NCBI GenBank assembly: GCA_016783965.1
Contig: JADHVO010000003.1
Span: 248,001 to 312,000 of the forward strand
DNA from: Alphaproteobacteria bacterium
Lineage (GTDB): Bacteria; Pseudomonadota; Alphaproteobacteria; Micropepsales; Micropepsaceae
DNA length: 64,000 nucleotides
Direction: 5' to 3'
Positions 8,607-18,283 of the stretch are shown in pieces. Under the pieces are notes generated by a model. It was not told the DNA's origin and searched no databases. It saw only the letters and a list, made by a program, of their open reading frames with translations. The position numbers were made by a program, and so were the translations under genes. Within the stretch, counting starts at the first letter, position 1. Each line of letters starts with the position of its first letter.

Positions 8607-9502
8607 TGCGCCCTGAACCCAAGTGGGAGACCTACCGCTCCTTCCTCGCGGTGATGACGGAAGGAAGTCTGTCAGCCGCGGCGCGCAAGCTCGACCTGAC
8701 GCAGCCGACCCTGGGTCGGCACATTGACGAGCTTGAGGAAACGCTGGGCCAATCGCTGTTCACCCGTTCGCAGGCCGGATTGATCCCGACGCAGGCAGCG
8801 CGCGAGTTGCTGCCGCATGCGCAGGCAATGGCGAGCGCGGCGGACGCTCTTATCCGAACTGCCTCGGGCACCGAGCAGGAGGAACGCGGCACGGTGCGCG
8901 TCACGGCCAGCGTGTTCGTGGGCGGTGAGGTGATGCCCGAGCTGCTGACCCGCTTCCGCGAGATGCATCCAGCGATTGCGGTCGAGCTGATCCTGTCGGA
9001 CGTGTCGCAAGACCTGCTGCGGCGGGAAGCCGACATCGCCGTACGCATGGTGCAGCCCAAGCAGGAGGCGCTGATCGCCAAAAAGATCGGCACCACTTCA
9101 TTGGGACTTTACGGACGTCGCGATTATCTCGAACGCTACGGCACGCCGCAGACACTGGAGGAAGTCGCGGACCACGCCCTGATCGGCTTCGACAAGGAGA
9201 CGGCGTTCGAGCGCGGCCTGAAGGAAAGCGGCCTGCCGTTGACGCGTGAGATGTTCACGCTGCGCGTCGACAACGACCTCGCCCGGATGAATGCTTTGCG
9301 CGCCGGCTATGGCCTGGGGATGTGCCAGATCGGCGTGGCGCGGCGCGATCCTGATCTCGTGCATCTTGTGCCCAAGGAGATCAAAATCGAACTGCCGCTT
9401 TGGCTGGTGATGCACAAGGACCTGAAGGACACACGCCGCGTGCGTCTGCTCTTCGACCATCTGGTCGAAGAGCTGAAAGCGTTTGCAGTAACGTCGCGCT
9501 AA
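8606..9502 (+). CDS. LysR-family transcriptional regulator
   Basis: This 298-aa regulator has an N-terminal winged helix (about residues 5-65; SFLAVMTEGSLSAAARKLDL and TQPTLGRHIDELEETLGQSLF) and a C-terminal periplasmic-binding-protein-like effector domain (about 90-295). The start at MRPEPKWETYR gives the normal LysR length. No Shine-Dalgarno is visible, so translation may be leaderless or nearly so. It probably controls the divergent SDR gene and itself. The effector is unknown. Confidence 0.9.
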   Translation: MRPEPKWETYRSFLAVMTEGSLSAAARKLDLTQPTLGRHIDELEETLGQSLFTRSQAGLIPTQAARELLPHAQAMASAADALIRTASGTEQEERGTVRVTASVFVGGEVMPELLTRFREMHPAIAVELILSDVSQDLLRREADIAVRMVQPKQEALIAKKIGTTSLGLYGRRDYLERYGTPQTLEEVADHALIGFDKETAFERGLKESGLPLTREMFTLRVDNDLARMNALRAGYGLGMCQIGVARRDPDLVHLVPKEIKIELPLWLVMHKDLKDTRRVRLLFDHLVEELKAFAVTSR

Positions 9503-9505
9503 ACG

Positions 9506-12217
9506 TTACGCCGCCACCAGGTTGCGCAGGACATATGGCAGGATGCCGCCGTTCTTGTAGTACGACACCTCGTCGGCGGTCAGGATCATCAGGAAGAGCG
9601 GCATCTGCGCGGTCTTTGCGTCCGGATAATGAACCGTCGCGGTGATCTTCATCTGCGGCTTGATATCGCTGGAGAGGCCCGGGATGTCGATCGCCTCGCG
9701 GCCTGTGAGCGCGTAGTCGCGGCGGGTCTTGCCTTCCGCAAACACCAGCGGCGCCACACCCATGCCGATCAGGTTCGAGCGATGGATGCGCTCGAAGCTC
9801 TCAGTGATCACGGCGCGCACGCCGAGCAGCTTGGGGCCCTTCGCCGCCCAGTCGCGCGATGAACCGGTGCCGTACTCCTTGCCGCCCACGATGACGGTGT
9901 CGATGCCATCTGCTTTGTACTTCGCAGCCGCGTCGAAGATGGACATTTCTGTGCCCGACGGCGAGCCCTCGGAATAATAGATCGTGTTGCCGCCTTCCTT
10001 GCCACCCATCATCTCGTTCTTGATGCGGATGTTGGCGAAGGTGCCACGTTCCATCAGCTCGAAATTGCCGCGTCGGGCGCCGTACGAGTTGAAGTCCTGC
10101 TGGCGAACCTGATGCTCTTGCAAATAGACGCCGGCCGGCGCGGTGGCGCGGATGTTACCGGCGGGCGAGATATGGTCGGTGGTGATGCTGTCGCCGAAGA
10201 GCGCCAGGATGCGCGCGTTCTTCACTTCCTTCACTGGCTTCGGCTCGATCGTCATGCCTTCGAAGAACGGCGGGTTCTTCACATAGGTCGACCCCATCGG
10301 CCAGTTGTAGGTCTGCGTCTTGGGCGCCCTGACTTTGCGCCAGTTGGTGTCACCTAGGAACACGTCGCCGTAGCGCTTCTTGAAGGACGACGTCTTGATG
10401 CCCTTGCGCATCGCAGCGGCAATTTCCTTCGAGCTTGGCCAGATGTCTTTCAAGTAAACCGGCTCCTGATCCCTGTCGTAGCCGACCGGATCGCGCGTCA
10501 GGTTGATGTTGATCGAACCGGCAAGCGCGTAAGCAACCACCAACATCGGCGAGGCCAGATAGTTTGCGCGCACCAGCGGATGCACACGCCCCTCGAAATT
10601 GCGATTGCCCGACAGCACCGCGGCGGTGACAAGATCGTTGTTGGTGATCGCGTCCGACACGTTGTCCGGAAGCGGGCCGGAGTTGCCGATGCAGGTCGTG
10701 CAGCCATAGCCGACAAGCTGGAATCCCAGCTTGTCAAGCGCTTTGTCGAGACCGGCCTTCGCCAGATAGTCGGTCACCACCTGGCTGCCCGGGGCCAACG
10801 AGGTCTTCACCCACGGGCGCACCTTCAAGCCGCGCTTGACGGCTTTCTCCGCCACCAGACCGGCGCCGATCATCACCGAAGGGTTCGACGTGTTGGTGCA
10901 CGAGGTGATCGCGGCGATCACGACGTCACCGTGGCCGATCGAATGCTCGGTGCCTTCGATCTTGCCGCGTTTGTTGGCCTCGGCTTCCTTCTTGTAGGTG
11001 TTGATGAGGGCACTCGCGAACTCATCCGCGGCCTTGTCCAGCGGAACGCGGTCCTGCGGGCGTGCCGGGCCGGCAAGGCTGGGCTCGACCGTCGAGAGAT
11101 CGAGTTCGAGCGTATCGGTGAAGACCGGATCTTCGCTCTTCGTGGTGCGGAACAGGCCCTGCGCCTTTGCATACTTCTCGACCAGCGCGACGCGCGCGGA
11201 CTTGCGGGCGGTCTCTTTCAGATAGCGCAGCGTCTCAGCATCGACCGGAAAGAAGCCGCAGGTCGCGCCATACTCCGGCGCCATATTTGCGATTGTCGCT
11301 CGGTCCTCGAGCGACATATCCTCGAGGCCTGGGCCGTAATATTCCACGAACTTTCCGACCACGCCCTTTTTGCGCAGCATCTGTGTGACAGTGAGCACGA
11401 GGTCGGTGGCGGTCACGCCTTCGCGCAGCTTGCCGGTCATCTTGAAACCGATGACTTCGGGGATGAGCATGGAGATCGGCTGGCCGAGCATCGCAGCCTC
11501 TGCCTCGATGCCGCCGACGCCCCAGCCGAGGACCGACAGACCGTTGACCATGGTCGTGTGGCTGTCGGTGCCCACCAACGTGTCGGGGAACGCGATGTCG
11601 ACGGCCTTACCCTTGGCGTCCTTGTCCTTGCGCGTCCAAACGGTCTGCGCGAGGTATTCCAGGTTCACCTGATGGCAGATGCCGGTGCCCGGCGGCACCA
11701 CGCGGAAGTTCGCGAAAGCCTGCTGGCCCCAGCGCAGGAACTGGTAGCGTTCGGCATTGCGCTCGTACTCGATGACGACGTTCTTCTTGAAGGAATCCCG
11801 GCCGCCAAAATTGTCGACCATCACCGAATGGTCGATGACGAGATCGACTTCAGCGAGCGGGTTGATCTTCTCCGGATCGCCGCCGAGATTCTTCATTGCA
11901 TCGCGCATGGCGGCGAGGTCGACCACGGCCGGCACGCCGGTCAGGTCCTGCATCAGCACGCGCGCGGGGCGGAAGGCGATCTCGCGCTCGGACGATCTCT
12001 TGTCCAGCCAGCCGACAACGGCCTTGATGTCGTCGGCGGTAACGGTCTTGCCGTCTTCGTAGCGCAACAGGTTCTCGAGCAGGACCTTGAGCGAGTAGGG
12101 AAGCTTGGAGGCGCCCTTGAGCCCGTTCTTCTCCGCCGCGGCGAGGCTGAAATAGACATAGGCCTTGCCCCCCACGGTCAGCGTTTTGCGGGCCTTGAAG
12201 CTGTCGAGACTGGTCAC
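9506..12217 (-). CDS. acnA: Aconitate hydratase A
   Basis: This 903-aa TCA-cycle enzyme interconverts citrate and isocitrate using a [4Fe-4S] cluster. The cluster cysteines lie in [10 protein letters not shown] (about residue 440) and [11 protein letters not shown] (about 506-510), and the C-terminal swivel domain carries [14 protein letters not shown]. Length is normal for the AcnA/IRP type. I start at the GTG giving (M)[16 protein letters not shown], which matches the usual family N-terminus and has AAAGGG about 8 bases upstream; a GTG three codons earlier is an alternative. It ends 3 bases past the converging LysR stop. Confidence 0.96.
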   Translation of the reverse strand: MTSLDSFKARKTLTVGGKAYVYFSLAAAEKNGLKGASKLPYSLKVLLENLLRYEDGKTVTADDIKAVVGWLDKRSSEREIAFRPARVLMQDLTGVPAVVDLAAMRDAMKNLGGDPEKINPLAEVDLVIDHSVMVDNFGGRDSFKKNVVIEYERNAERYQFLRWGQQAFANFRVVPPGTGICHQVNLEYLAQTVWTRKDKDAKGKAVDIAFPDTLVGTDSHTTMVNGLSVLGWGVGGIEAEAAMLGQPISMLIPEVIGFKMTGKLREGVTATDLVLTVTQMLRKKGVVGKFVEYYGPGLEDMSLEDRATIANMAPEYGATCGFFPVDAETLRYLKETARKSARVALVEKYAKAQGLFRTTKSEDPVFTDTLELDLSTVEPSLAGPARPQDRVPLDKAADEFASALINTYKKEAEANKRGKIEGTEHSIGHGDVVIAAITSCTNTSNPSVMIGAGLVAEKAVKRGLKVRPWVKTSLAPGSQVVTDYLAKAGLDKALDKLGFQLVGYGCTTCIGNSGPLPDNVSDAITNNDLVTAAVLSGNRNFEGRVHPLVRANYLASPMLVVAYALAGSININLTRDPVGYDRDQEPVYLKDIWPSSKEIAAAMRKGIKTSSFKKRYGDVFLGDTNWRKVRAPKTQTYNWPMGSTYVKNPPFFEGMTIEPKPVKEVKNARILALFGDSITTDHISPAGNIRATAPAGVYLQEHQVRQQDFNSYGARRGNFELMERGTFANIRIKNEMMGGKEGGNTIYYSEGSPSGTEMSIFDAAAKYKADGIDTVIVGGKEYGTGSSRDWAAKGPKLLGVRAVITESFERIHRSNLIGMGVAPLVFAEGKTRRDYALTGREAIDIPGLSSDIKPQMKITATVHYPDAKTAQMPLFLMILTADEVSYYKNGGILPYVLRNLVAA

Positions 12218-12353
12218 GGAGAGCACCCTTTGGCGGGATGGTTAGGTGGCGCCGGGTTTAGTCCGACTCCCTCAAAAAACCAAGGTCTTGCAACGTCACG
12301 GTGGCCCGCGCGAGCCGGTCGTGACAAACTTCGGAAAACACTGGGGGAACGGC

Positions 12354-13157
12354 ATGGGTGCCGAGCACGTTCGGGTCGAACGCAAGGGTGGAATCACGAC
12401 CGTCATCCTCGACCGGCCGCATGCGCGCAACGCGGTGGATCGGCCGACGGCGGACGCGCTGGTGCAGGCCTTCCTCGCCTTCGAACACGACAACAACCAG
12501 AAGGTCGCGGTGCTGTGGGGCGCCGGGGGCAACTTCTCGGCCGGCGCCGACCTGAAGGGCATTAGCGAGGGGCGTGGCAACCGCATCATCATGCCGGGGC
12601 AGCACTATGACCCACACGCCGGTGACGCGCCGATGGGGCCGACGCGCATGCGGCTGCTGAAGCCCGTGATCGCGGCGGTGGCGGGGCATGCGGTGGCAGG
12701 CGGGCTGGAGCTGGCGTGCTGGGCGGACCTGCGCGTCGCGGAAGAGGATGCCGTGTTCGGCGTTTATTGCCGCCGCTGGGGCGTGCCGCTGATCGACGGC
12801 GGCACGGTGCGGCTGCCGCGGCTGATCGGGCAGTCGCGGGCGATGGACATGATCCTCACCGGCCGCGGCGTCGGCGCCGAAGAGGCGTATACGTGGGGCC
12901 TTGCGAACCGCGTCGTGCCCAAGGGCGACAGCCGCCGGGTGGCGGAAGACATGGCGCTGGAGATTTCCCGCTTCCCCGAAATCTGCATGAAGGGCGACCG
13001 CCAGTCGGTCCACGAACAGTGGGACATGCCGCACCACAAGGCGATGATCAACGAGTTCAAGATCGGCACCGCGACCCTGCAGACCGGCGAGTCGCGCGCG
13101 GGCGCGTCCCGTTTTGCGAGCGGGCGCGGCCGCGGCGGTCGCTTCGACGATCTCTAG
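12354..13157 (+). CDS. Crotonase/enoyl-CoA hydratase family protein
   Basis: This 267-aa crotonase-fold protein has the oxyanion-hole segments NFSAGADLKGI and AVAGHAVAGGLELA. Of the two catalytic glutamates of classical enoyl-CoA hydratase, the first is kept (GGLE) but the second, normally in a QPE motif, falls at VYC in FGVYCRRWGVPLIDGG, so hydration of ordinary enoyl-CoA is doubtful. The CRRWGVPLIDGGT pattern is shared by a distinct crotonase subgroup of unassigned reaction. GGGGA lies about 6 bases before the chosen ATG. Its stop interlocks with the stop of the converging hydrolase gene (4-base overlap). Confidence 0.88.
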   Translation: MGAEHVRVERKGGITTVILDRPHARNAVDRPTADALVQAFLAFEHDNNQKVAVLWGAGGNFSAGADLKGISEGRGNRIIMPGQHYDPHAGDAPMGPTRMRLLKPVIAAVAGHAVAGGLELACWADLRVAEEDAVFGVYCRRWGVPLIDGGTVRLPRLIGQSRAMDMILTGRGVGAEEAYTWGLANRVVPKGDSRRVAEDMALEISRFPEICMKGDRQSVHEQWDMPHHKAMINEFKIGTATLQTGESRAGASRFASGRGRGGRFDDL

Positions 13158-13936
13158 CCGAGCCGTCCCAGTGCCTGGATCACCTGGTCCGGCTTCTCGA
13201 TGGTCACCATGTGGCCGGCTTCGGGAAGCGACACCAGCTCCGATCCCGCGATGCCCTTCTTGAAGGCGTGTGCGTAGGCGGGCGGGATCAGCTTGTCGCT
13301 GTCGCCCCATACCAGAACCGTCTTCGCCTTGATGCGATAGAGACGCTCTGACAGACCGCGCTCCGGCACCGGGAACAGGATCTTGCCCGCCATGCCCATC
13401 TGCCGCGCATTCGTCACGAGATAGGTCTGGAGAAATTTGGGATCGCTGAGCGTCAAGCCGGCGGTGAGCAGTTTGGTGCCTGCTTCCACGTCGTGGAAAA
13501 GGAGCTTCGGCATCTCGAACGGCATGGTCGCGAACAAGTCGGGGATCGGGTGCGCGTCGAGCCACAGGCCCGCCGGGCAGATCAGGCCCAGCCGCGTCAC
13601 GTCGTGCGGCGCGATCGCCGCCATCTCGGCCGCGATCATGCCGCCCATTGAATGGCCGACCATGATTGGGTTCTTCAGGCCCAGCGCCTCGACCACGTCC
13701 CAGGTGTGGAGCGTGAAGTCGAGCATGTCGCGGATCTCGCCGCACTCCTCGCTGTCGCCATAGCCGGGCAGCAGAGGGGCGTAGACGTGGTACTTCTCCG
13801 CGAGCTTGTTGATGAAAACGTCGGTCGCGAGTGCGCCGCCCGCGCCATGAAGAAAGACGAGCGGCTGGCCCTTGCCGCCTTCGAGGTAGCGGACATTGGC
13901 CTTGTGCGTCTTGACGGTCTTGAGTTCGAGAGCCAT
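13154..13936 (-). CDS. Alpha/beta hydrolase
   Basis: This 260-aa alpha/beta-hydrolase has an oxyanion motif HGAGG (about residue 30), nucleophile elbow GHSMGG, acid in VWGDSDKL and catalytic His in GHMVTIEKPD, so the triad is complete. It is cytoplasmic, with no signal peptide. Its ATG shares a base with the TGA of the upstream flavin monooxygenase gene, giving a coupled two-gene operon in which the hydrolase may cleave an ester or C-C bond made by the monooxygenase. The substrate is unknown. Confidence 0.9.
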   Translation of the reverse strand: MALELKTVKTHKANVRYLEGGKGQPLVFLHGAGGALATDVFINKLAEKYHVYAPLLPGYGDSEECGEIRDMLDFTLHTWDVVEALGLKNPIMVGHSMGGMIAAEMAAIAPHDVTRLGLICPAGLWLDAHPIPDLFATMPFEMPKLLFHDVEAGTKLLTAGLTLSDPKFLQTYLVTNARQMGMAGKILFPVPERGLSERLYRIKAKTVLVWGDSDKLIPPAYAHAFKKGIAGSELVSLPEAGHMVTIEKPDQVIQALGRLG

Positions 13937-15201
13937 CAGCGCGCCGCTCCCACGATTTCCATCGCCTTCGATTCCGTCGGCAGGCTGCCGGCCTTCACCT
14001 GCTTGATCGGGTGGCACCAGAAGCGCTCATCGTTGGCGTATTCGGGGAACACGTTGCGCAGCTTGGGCATCACCTTCTCGGCAAACAGCTTCGTGGAGTA
14101 CATGCACTTCTCCTTGGGCATGTTGCCGACGTGCATGAGGCAGAAGATGTTGCCCACGTTGAGCGACTTGGCGAGTTCTTCCATGCGCTGGCGCACCGTT
14201 TCGGGCGAGCCGGCGATGACGTGGCCCTGCTCCGTCAGGTCCTTCCAGGTCAGCGTGGAATAGCCGCCGACCGGCGGGGCGTACTGGCTGAGCGCGCCGG
14301 TCTGGATGGTCTTGATGGTGCGGTAGCCGGGCGCGTCCGCGAAGCCCGGATAGACATGCAGGCAGCGGTTATAGAAATAGTCGACATGCTCCTTGTAGAG
14401 CTTCTCGGCTTCCGCATCGGTGTCGGCGACGCAGATCGTCTGCGCGAAGCCGGCGCGATAGGGCGAGGTGTCAGGCGTGTTGCGCTCGGCAACGCGCTTC
14501 CAGTAGCCGTCCATCAGCGCCTTGGCACGGATGTAGCCGCTGAACGACAGGTATGAGTACGAATACGTGTTGTCGAGGCAGAAATCGTAGGTCTCGACGC
14601 TGCCGCCGCCCGGGATGTGCACCGGCGGATGCGGCTGCTGGATCGGGCGCGGCCAGATGTTCACATGGCGCAGCTTGGTGTAGCGGCCGTTCCACGCGAA
14701 GGGCTCGCGCGTCGTCCACGCCTTGATGATCAGGTCGTGCGCTTCCTGGTACTTCTCGCGGGTCAGCGCCGGGATCTGGCCGTAACAGAAATTGGTGTCC
14801 ATCGAAGTGCCGACCGGGAAGCCCGCGATCAGGCGGCCGCCAGAGATGCAGTCGAGCATCGCGAACTCTTCCGCGACGCGCACCGGCGGGTTGTAGAGCG
14901 CGATGGAATTGCCGAGCACGACCAAGCCGACATCCTTCGTGCGGCGGGCGAGCGCGGCGGCGATGATGTTCGGGCTCGGCATGATGCCGTAGCCGTTCTG
15001 GTGATGCTCGTTGCAGCCGATGGCGTCGAAGCCGACTTCGGCGGCGTATTCGAGCAGGTCGAGATAGGTGTTGTAGACCTCGTGGCTTTTCACCGGATCG
15101 AACAGCTTCTGGTCGATGTCGACCCAGACCGAGCGGTTCTTCTCCCGGAAATCGTCAGGGAGATAGGGCCACGGCATCAGGTTGAACCAGGTGAATTTCA
15201 T
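13936..15201 (-). CDS. Luciferase-like (LLM class) flavin-dependent monooxygenase
   Basis: This 421-aa class enzyme has a TIM-barrel luciferase-like fold. Family features include GFDAIGCNEHHQNGYGIMPSPN near the N-terminus, LVVLGNSIALYNPPVRVAEE, the LDCISGGRLIAGFPVGT flavin-site motif, and HVIAGSPETVRQRMEEL near the C-terminus. Such enzymes use reduced FMN (or F420 in some lineages) to oxygenate or desulfurise substrates. The chosen ATG (MKFTWFNLMPWPYLPDDF) has GGGAGA about 6 bases upstream. It is first in an operon with the alpha/beta hydrolase; the substrate is unknown. Confidence 0.9.
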   Translation of the reverse strand: MKFTWFNLMPWPYLPDDFREKNRSVWVDIDQKLFDPVKSHEVYNTYLDLLEYAAEVGFDAIGCNEHHQNGYGIMPSPNIIAAALARRTKDVGLVVLGNSIALYNPPVRVAEEFAMLDCISGGRLIAGFPVGTSMDTNFCYGQIPALTREKYQEAHDLIIKAWTTREPFAWNGRYTKLRHVNIWPRPIQQPHPPVHIPGGGSVETYDFCLDNTYSYSYLSFSGYIRAKALMDGYWKRVAERNTPDTSPYRAGFAQTICVADTDAEAEKLYKEHVDYFYNRCLHVYPGFADAPGYRTIKTIQTGALSQYAPPVGGYSTLTWKDLTEQGHVIAGSPETVRQRMEELAKSLNVGNIFCLMHVGNMPKEKCMYSTKLFAEKVMPKLRNVFPEYANDERFWCHPIKQVKAGSLPTESKAMEIVGAAR

Positions 15202-15719
15202 GAGCGTCTCCCGGCTGTTTCGAATATCGTTGGGGTCAATCCTGACCAATTGTCATTCGGTTGGCAATTCGCTCCGAAGCGGCTTACCCGAGGGCAGTTC
15301 GGTGTGGGGCACATGACAGAAGAGGCAGATATCGCGCGATACCTGCCCCTCCCGCCGTGACGCTACAGCAGGCAAGCGGCCAGCGGTTTCACGCGCCCGA
15401 CCGACATTGCACTTTTGCATCCCTCTCCAAGGTGTCCTTTGCGACGCACGGTTCGTCATTCCGTATCCGCATCGCGTGGCACGCGTGACCCGCGCCAAGG
15501 TATCCCGTATGCGCAGGCCCACGTCAGCTACTGACCGTCATCTCTGATCTTCTCCAAACTTCGAGACGCTAAGATGGGGTCGGTTTGGTGCTGTTCGATA
15601 ACTTTATTTGATAAAGTGATCGCCGCGGAGCGAAGCGAGCCAGATCAATGGGCTAGTGGTGCTCTCTCTGTAACAATCGCCGGCATGCGTTCGATAGAGT
15701 TGGACATGGACAGACTTTC
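15202..15719. other. Divergent intergenic region
   Basis: About 520 bases between the monooxygenase gene (leftward) and the oxygenase gene (rightward), with no supported gene. It must carry the promoters of both. The only clear structure is the A/T-rich inverted repeat at 15601-15617. Confidence 0.45.
15601..15617. promoter_or_regulatory. 17-bp inverted repeat, operator-like
   Basis: ACTTTAT and ATAAAGT form perfect 7-bp arms around TTG, standing out as an AT-rich palindrome in GC-rich DNA about 100 bases before the oxygenase gene. It resembles the binding site of a dimeric repressor. No cognate regulator is identifiable in the window. Confidence 0.4.
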
Positions 15720-16676
15720 GTGACGACGGCGGAGGCGATCTTCCGGGCGGCGCAGGCGCATGAGGCGGCCGGCAACATTAATGCCGCGCGGGCGGGCTAT
15801 GCGCAGGCGGCGCAGGCCGGCGACCTGCGCGCGCTGACGGCGCTGGCGAAGAACCTGCTGACGCGCGCGCCGCTCGATATCGGCAACGGCATCGGGATGA
15901 TCCGCACGGCGGCGGACCGCGGCGACCGCGAGGCGTGCGCGCTGTGCGCGGTGCTGGCGGGGCAGGACGACCAGTTGCCGGATCGCTGGCGGATCGCGCG
16001 CGATTACCTGGCACGCTCAGGCGACGCGAAGCTGAGCGCGCTGCTGAGCAGCGTCGATCTGCCGGTGTGGACAATGGCACCAGCGCAGCGGGTGGAGTTC
16101 GAAGGTCCGCGCGTGGTGCGCGTCGATAACTTCGCCTCGCGCGCGATGTGCGACTGGCTGATCGAGCGGGCACGGCCGCGGATGAGCGCGGCGACGGTCT
16201 ACGATCCTGCAACTGGTACCGGCCAGCGGCGCGACGACATCCGCAGCAACAGCGCGGTGGCGTTCGACATCACGCAGCTCGATCTGGCGATGGTGGCGGT
16301 GCGGGCGCGGATCGCGGCGCTGGCTGACGTGAGCAGCGACGCCTTCGAGCCGCCGATGGTGCTGCACTACACGGCAGGCCAGCAGTTTGCACCGCATTTC
16401 GACTACATCGAGCCCGCGACGCCGGGGTTGGCGGCGGATGTCGCGCGCAACGGGCAGCGCGTCGGCACGTTCCTGCTCTATCTCAGCGACGGGTTCGAGG
16501 GCGGCGAGACCGACTTTCCCGAACTCGGCTGGAAATTCAAAGGCGGCAAGGGCGACGCCCTGCTCTTCTGGAGCGCGGATGCGACCGGTGCTCTGGACCG
16601 GCGTACGCTGCACGCGGGTGCGCCGGTGGTGAGCGGCGAGAAATGGGTGCTGTCGCAGTGGATAAGGCGGCGGTAA
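15720..16676 (+). CDS. 2OG-Fe(II) oxygenase, prolyl 4-hydroxylase-like
   Basis: This 318-aa protein has an N-terminal half (about 1-110) of helical Ala-rich repeats resembling Sel1/TPR units and a C-terminal prolyl 4-hydroxylase-type catalytic domain. Visible ligands are HFD in QFAPHFDYIEP and the distal His in RRTLHAGAPV, followed by the 2OG-binding Lys in GEKWVLSQW. It should hydroxylate a peptide or small molecule. The start is a GTG without a strong ribosome-binding site; a 5-codon frame from an ATG at 15706 ends across this start, which could couple translation. Confidence 0.88.
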   Translation: MTTAEAIFRAAQAHEAAGNINAARAGYAQAAQAGDLRALTALAKNLLTRAPLDIGNGIGMIRTAADRGDREACALCAVLAGQDDQLPDRWRIARDYLARSGDAKLSALLSSVDLPVWTMAPAQRVEFEGPRVVRVDNFASRAMCDWLIERARPRMSAATVYDPATGTGQRRDDIRSNSAVAFDITQLDLAMVAVRARIAALADVSSDAFEPPMVLHYTAGQQFAPHFDYIEPATPGLAADVARNGQRVGTFLLYLSDGFEGGETDFPELGWKFKGGKGDALLFWSADATGALDRRTLHAGAPVVSGEKWVLSQWIRRR

Positions 16677-16700
16677 TCCCGCTCTCTAGGTATTGCCGAC

Positions 16701-16781
16701 CGTCATTGCCCGGCTTGTCCGGGCAACCCAATTTCTCGCAATGAACAAAATTGCGTCGCCCGCATAAAGCGGGCGATGACG
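16701..16781. repeat. Dispersed palindromic intergenic repeat (multi-hairpin)
   Basis: This 81-base unit folds three ways. TTGCCCGG/CCGGGCAA (16706-16713 with 16719-16726) and TCGCCCGC/GCGGGCGA (16756-16763 with 16769-16776) are 8-bp hairpins. CAATTT/AAATTG (16729-16734 with 16748-16753) makes a third, and CGTCAT at 16701-16706 complements ATGACG at 16776-16781, closing the whole unit. This layout resembles short palindromic elements scattered between alphaproteobacterial genes. I saw no second copy in the window. It lies between convergent genes and may also act as a terminator. Confidence 0.6.
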
Positions 16782-16799
16782 AAGGTTTAAGAGAACGCT

Positions 16800-18242
16800 C
16801 TAGCGCAGCGCGAAACCGTATGCGGGCGCAGAAGCGAGCGGCGTGTTCAATGTGAGCTTTAACCCGACAGCGACGCGTTCCACGGCGGCTGCTGATCTGT
16901 TGCCCAGCAGCGTTGCGCTCGTCACGTTCGGCAGATTGTCGCCTTCGATCACGATCTCGGTGCCTGTGGGCGTACCGAGCAAGTGGGCATAAAGCGTGCC
17001 GTTCTTCTGCGTGAAGCGGACGGGGGTGCCGTCAGTGGTCTTGCCCTCGAAGCGCTGCCACGGGCGGGTGCCGTAGACGCCTTCGCCATTTGCCTTAAGC
17101 CAGGCGCCGAAGCCCTTGAGGCGCGCGATCTGCTCCGAGGGGATCTGCGCGTCGACGCCGCGCGGGCCGACGTTGAGCAGCAGATTGCCGTTCTTGGACA
17201 CGGCGTCGATGAAGCTGTGCACCAGCGACTCGACGGTCTCGTAATCGGCATCGGTGTCGTTGCGGTTGAAGCCGAAGGAGTGGCTCATGCCGCGGGTGGC
17301 TTCCCACTTCTTTTCCGAAATCCTGTCGAAGGCGGCGTATTCGGGTGTGCGGAAATCGCAGTGCGGCGGAAGCTGCGGAATGATGCCCTTGCTCGGCGCG
17401 CTGGCCATGCGTTCCTTGAGCAAGGCGTCGAGCTTCCTGCGCTGCGCGCGGAAGCGCAGCAGGCGCGAACGGAACGTCATCGGCATCCAGCGGTCGTTCA
17501 CCACGCCCTCTTCGATCGCGTTGTAGTAGTCGGCCATCAGCTCGAGTTCGCGCCCGAGCCCCGTCGGCCAGGAAATGTCGTTCCAAAGAATCGAGGGGCG
17601 ATAACGGTCGATCAACTCGCGCATCTGCCTGTCGGCGTAGGACGGATAGAGGCCGCCGGGCGTCGAGCCCATGAAATCTGCCATGGTGCGCAGCGGCTCG
17701 CGGTTGAAGGTCCAGTCGATGCCGCCGGAGTAATAGAGGCCGAACCTCATGCCGGCGGCGCGCACGGCGCCGGCGAGCTCACCGACGATGTCGCGCGGGC
17801 TGGTCCAGCCTTTCTGGTAGGGGTTCTTCACGCCCGACGGCCAGAGGCAGAAGCCGTCGTGATGCTTGGTGACCAGCACGACATAGCGAGCGCCGGCGTC
17901 GGCGAACGTCTGCGCCCACGCTTCCGGCGACCACTGCTTCAGGCCTTCGAGGAACGGCTCGCGGAAATTTTCATAGGGTGCGTTGTCGTAGGTGGCGGCG
18001 TGGAATTTGGCGGCGTCACTCTCCGGCACCTTGATGGAATTCCAGTACCACTCGCAGTACGGCGTCTGCGCCACCGCGATGTCGTACTGGTTCTTGAACA
18101 CATCCGAGATCGAACCGGACCTGGCGGCGAAGGCGGGGATCGAGAACAACCCCCAGTGGATGAAAATGCCGAACTTGGCGTCCTCATACCATTGCGGCAC
18201 GGAGTGGGTGTTCAGCGAATCCAAAGTTGGCGCATATGTCAT
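16800..18242 (-). CDS. Alpha-L-fucosidase, GH29 family
   Basis: This 480-aa glycoside hydrolase removes alpha-L-fucose. The N-terminal catalytic barrel shows WYEDAKFGIFIHWG, LVTKHHDGFCLWPS and the nucleophile motif ILWNDISWP, where the Asp is catalytic. A C-terminal beta domain (about 390-480) ends the protein. No signal peptide is present, so it is probably cytoplasmic and acts on imported oligosaccharides. The ATG has only a weak ribosome-binding site. No sugar transporter or fucose catabolic gene is adjacent. Confidence 0.92.
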   Translation of the reverse strand: MTYAPTLDSLNTHSVPQWYEDAKFGIFIHWGLFSIPAFAARSGSISDVFKNQYDIAVAQTPYCEWYWNSIKVPESDAAKFHAATYDNAPYENFREPFLEGLKQWSPEAWAQTFADAGARYVVLVTKHHDGFCLWPSGVKNPYQKGWTSPRDIVGELAGAVRAAGMRFGLYYSGGIDWTFNREPLRTMADFMGSTPGGLYPSYADRQMRELIDRYRPSILWNDISWPTGLGRELELMADYYNAIEEGVVNDRWMPMTFRSRLLRFRAQRRKLDALLKERMASAPSKGIIPQLPPHCDFRTPEYAAFDRISEKKWEATRGMSHSFGFNRNDTDADYETVESLVHSFIDAVSKNGNLLLNVGPRGVDAQIPSEQIARLKGFGAWLKANGEGVYGTRPWQRFEGKTTDGTPVRFTQKNGTLYAHLLGTPTGTEIVIEGDNLPNVTSATLLGNRSAAAVERVAVGLKLTLNTPLASAPAYGFALR

Positions 18243-18260
18243 GCACGCACTTTAAGACCA

Positions 18261-18279
18261 CCTCCCCCGTGTGGGGAGG
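18261..18279 (-). terminator. Hairpin after the small membrane protein gene
   Basis: CCTCCCC (18261-18267) and GGGGAGG (18273-18279) form a 7-bp GC stem, 5 bases past the stop of the small gene at 18284. There is no long T-run, so termination would be imperfect, allowing some read-through into the fucosidase gene. Confidence 0.4.
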
Positions 18280-18283
18280 CGAT

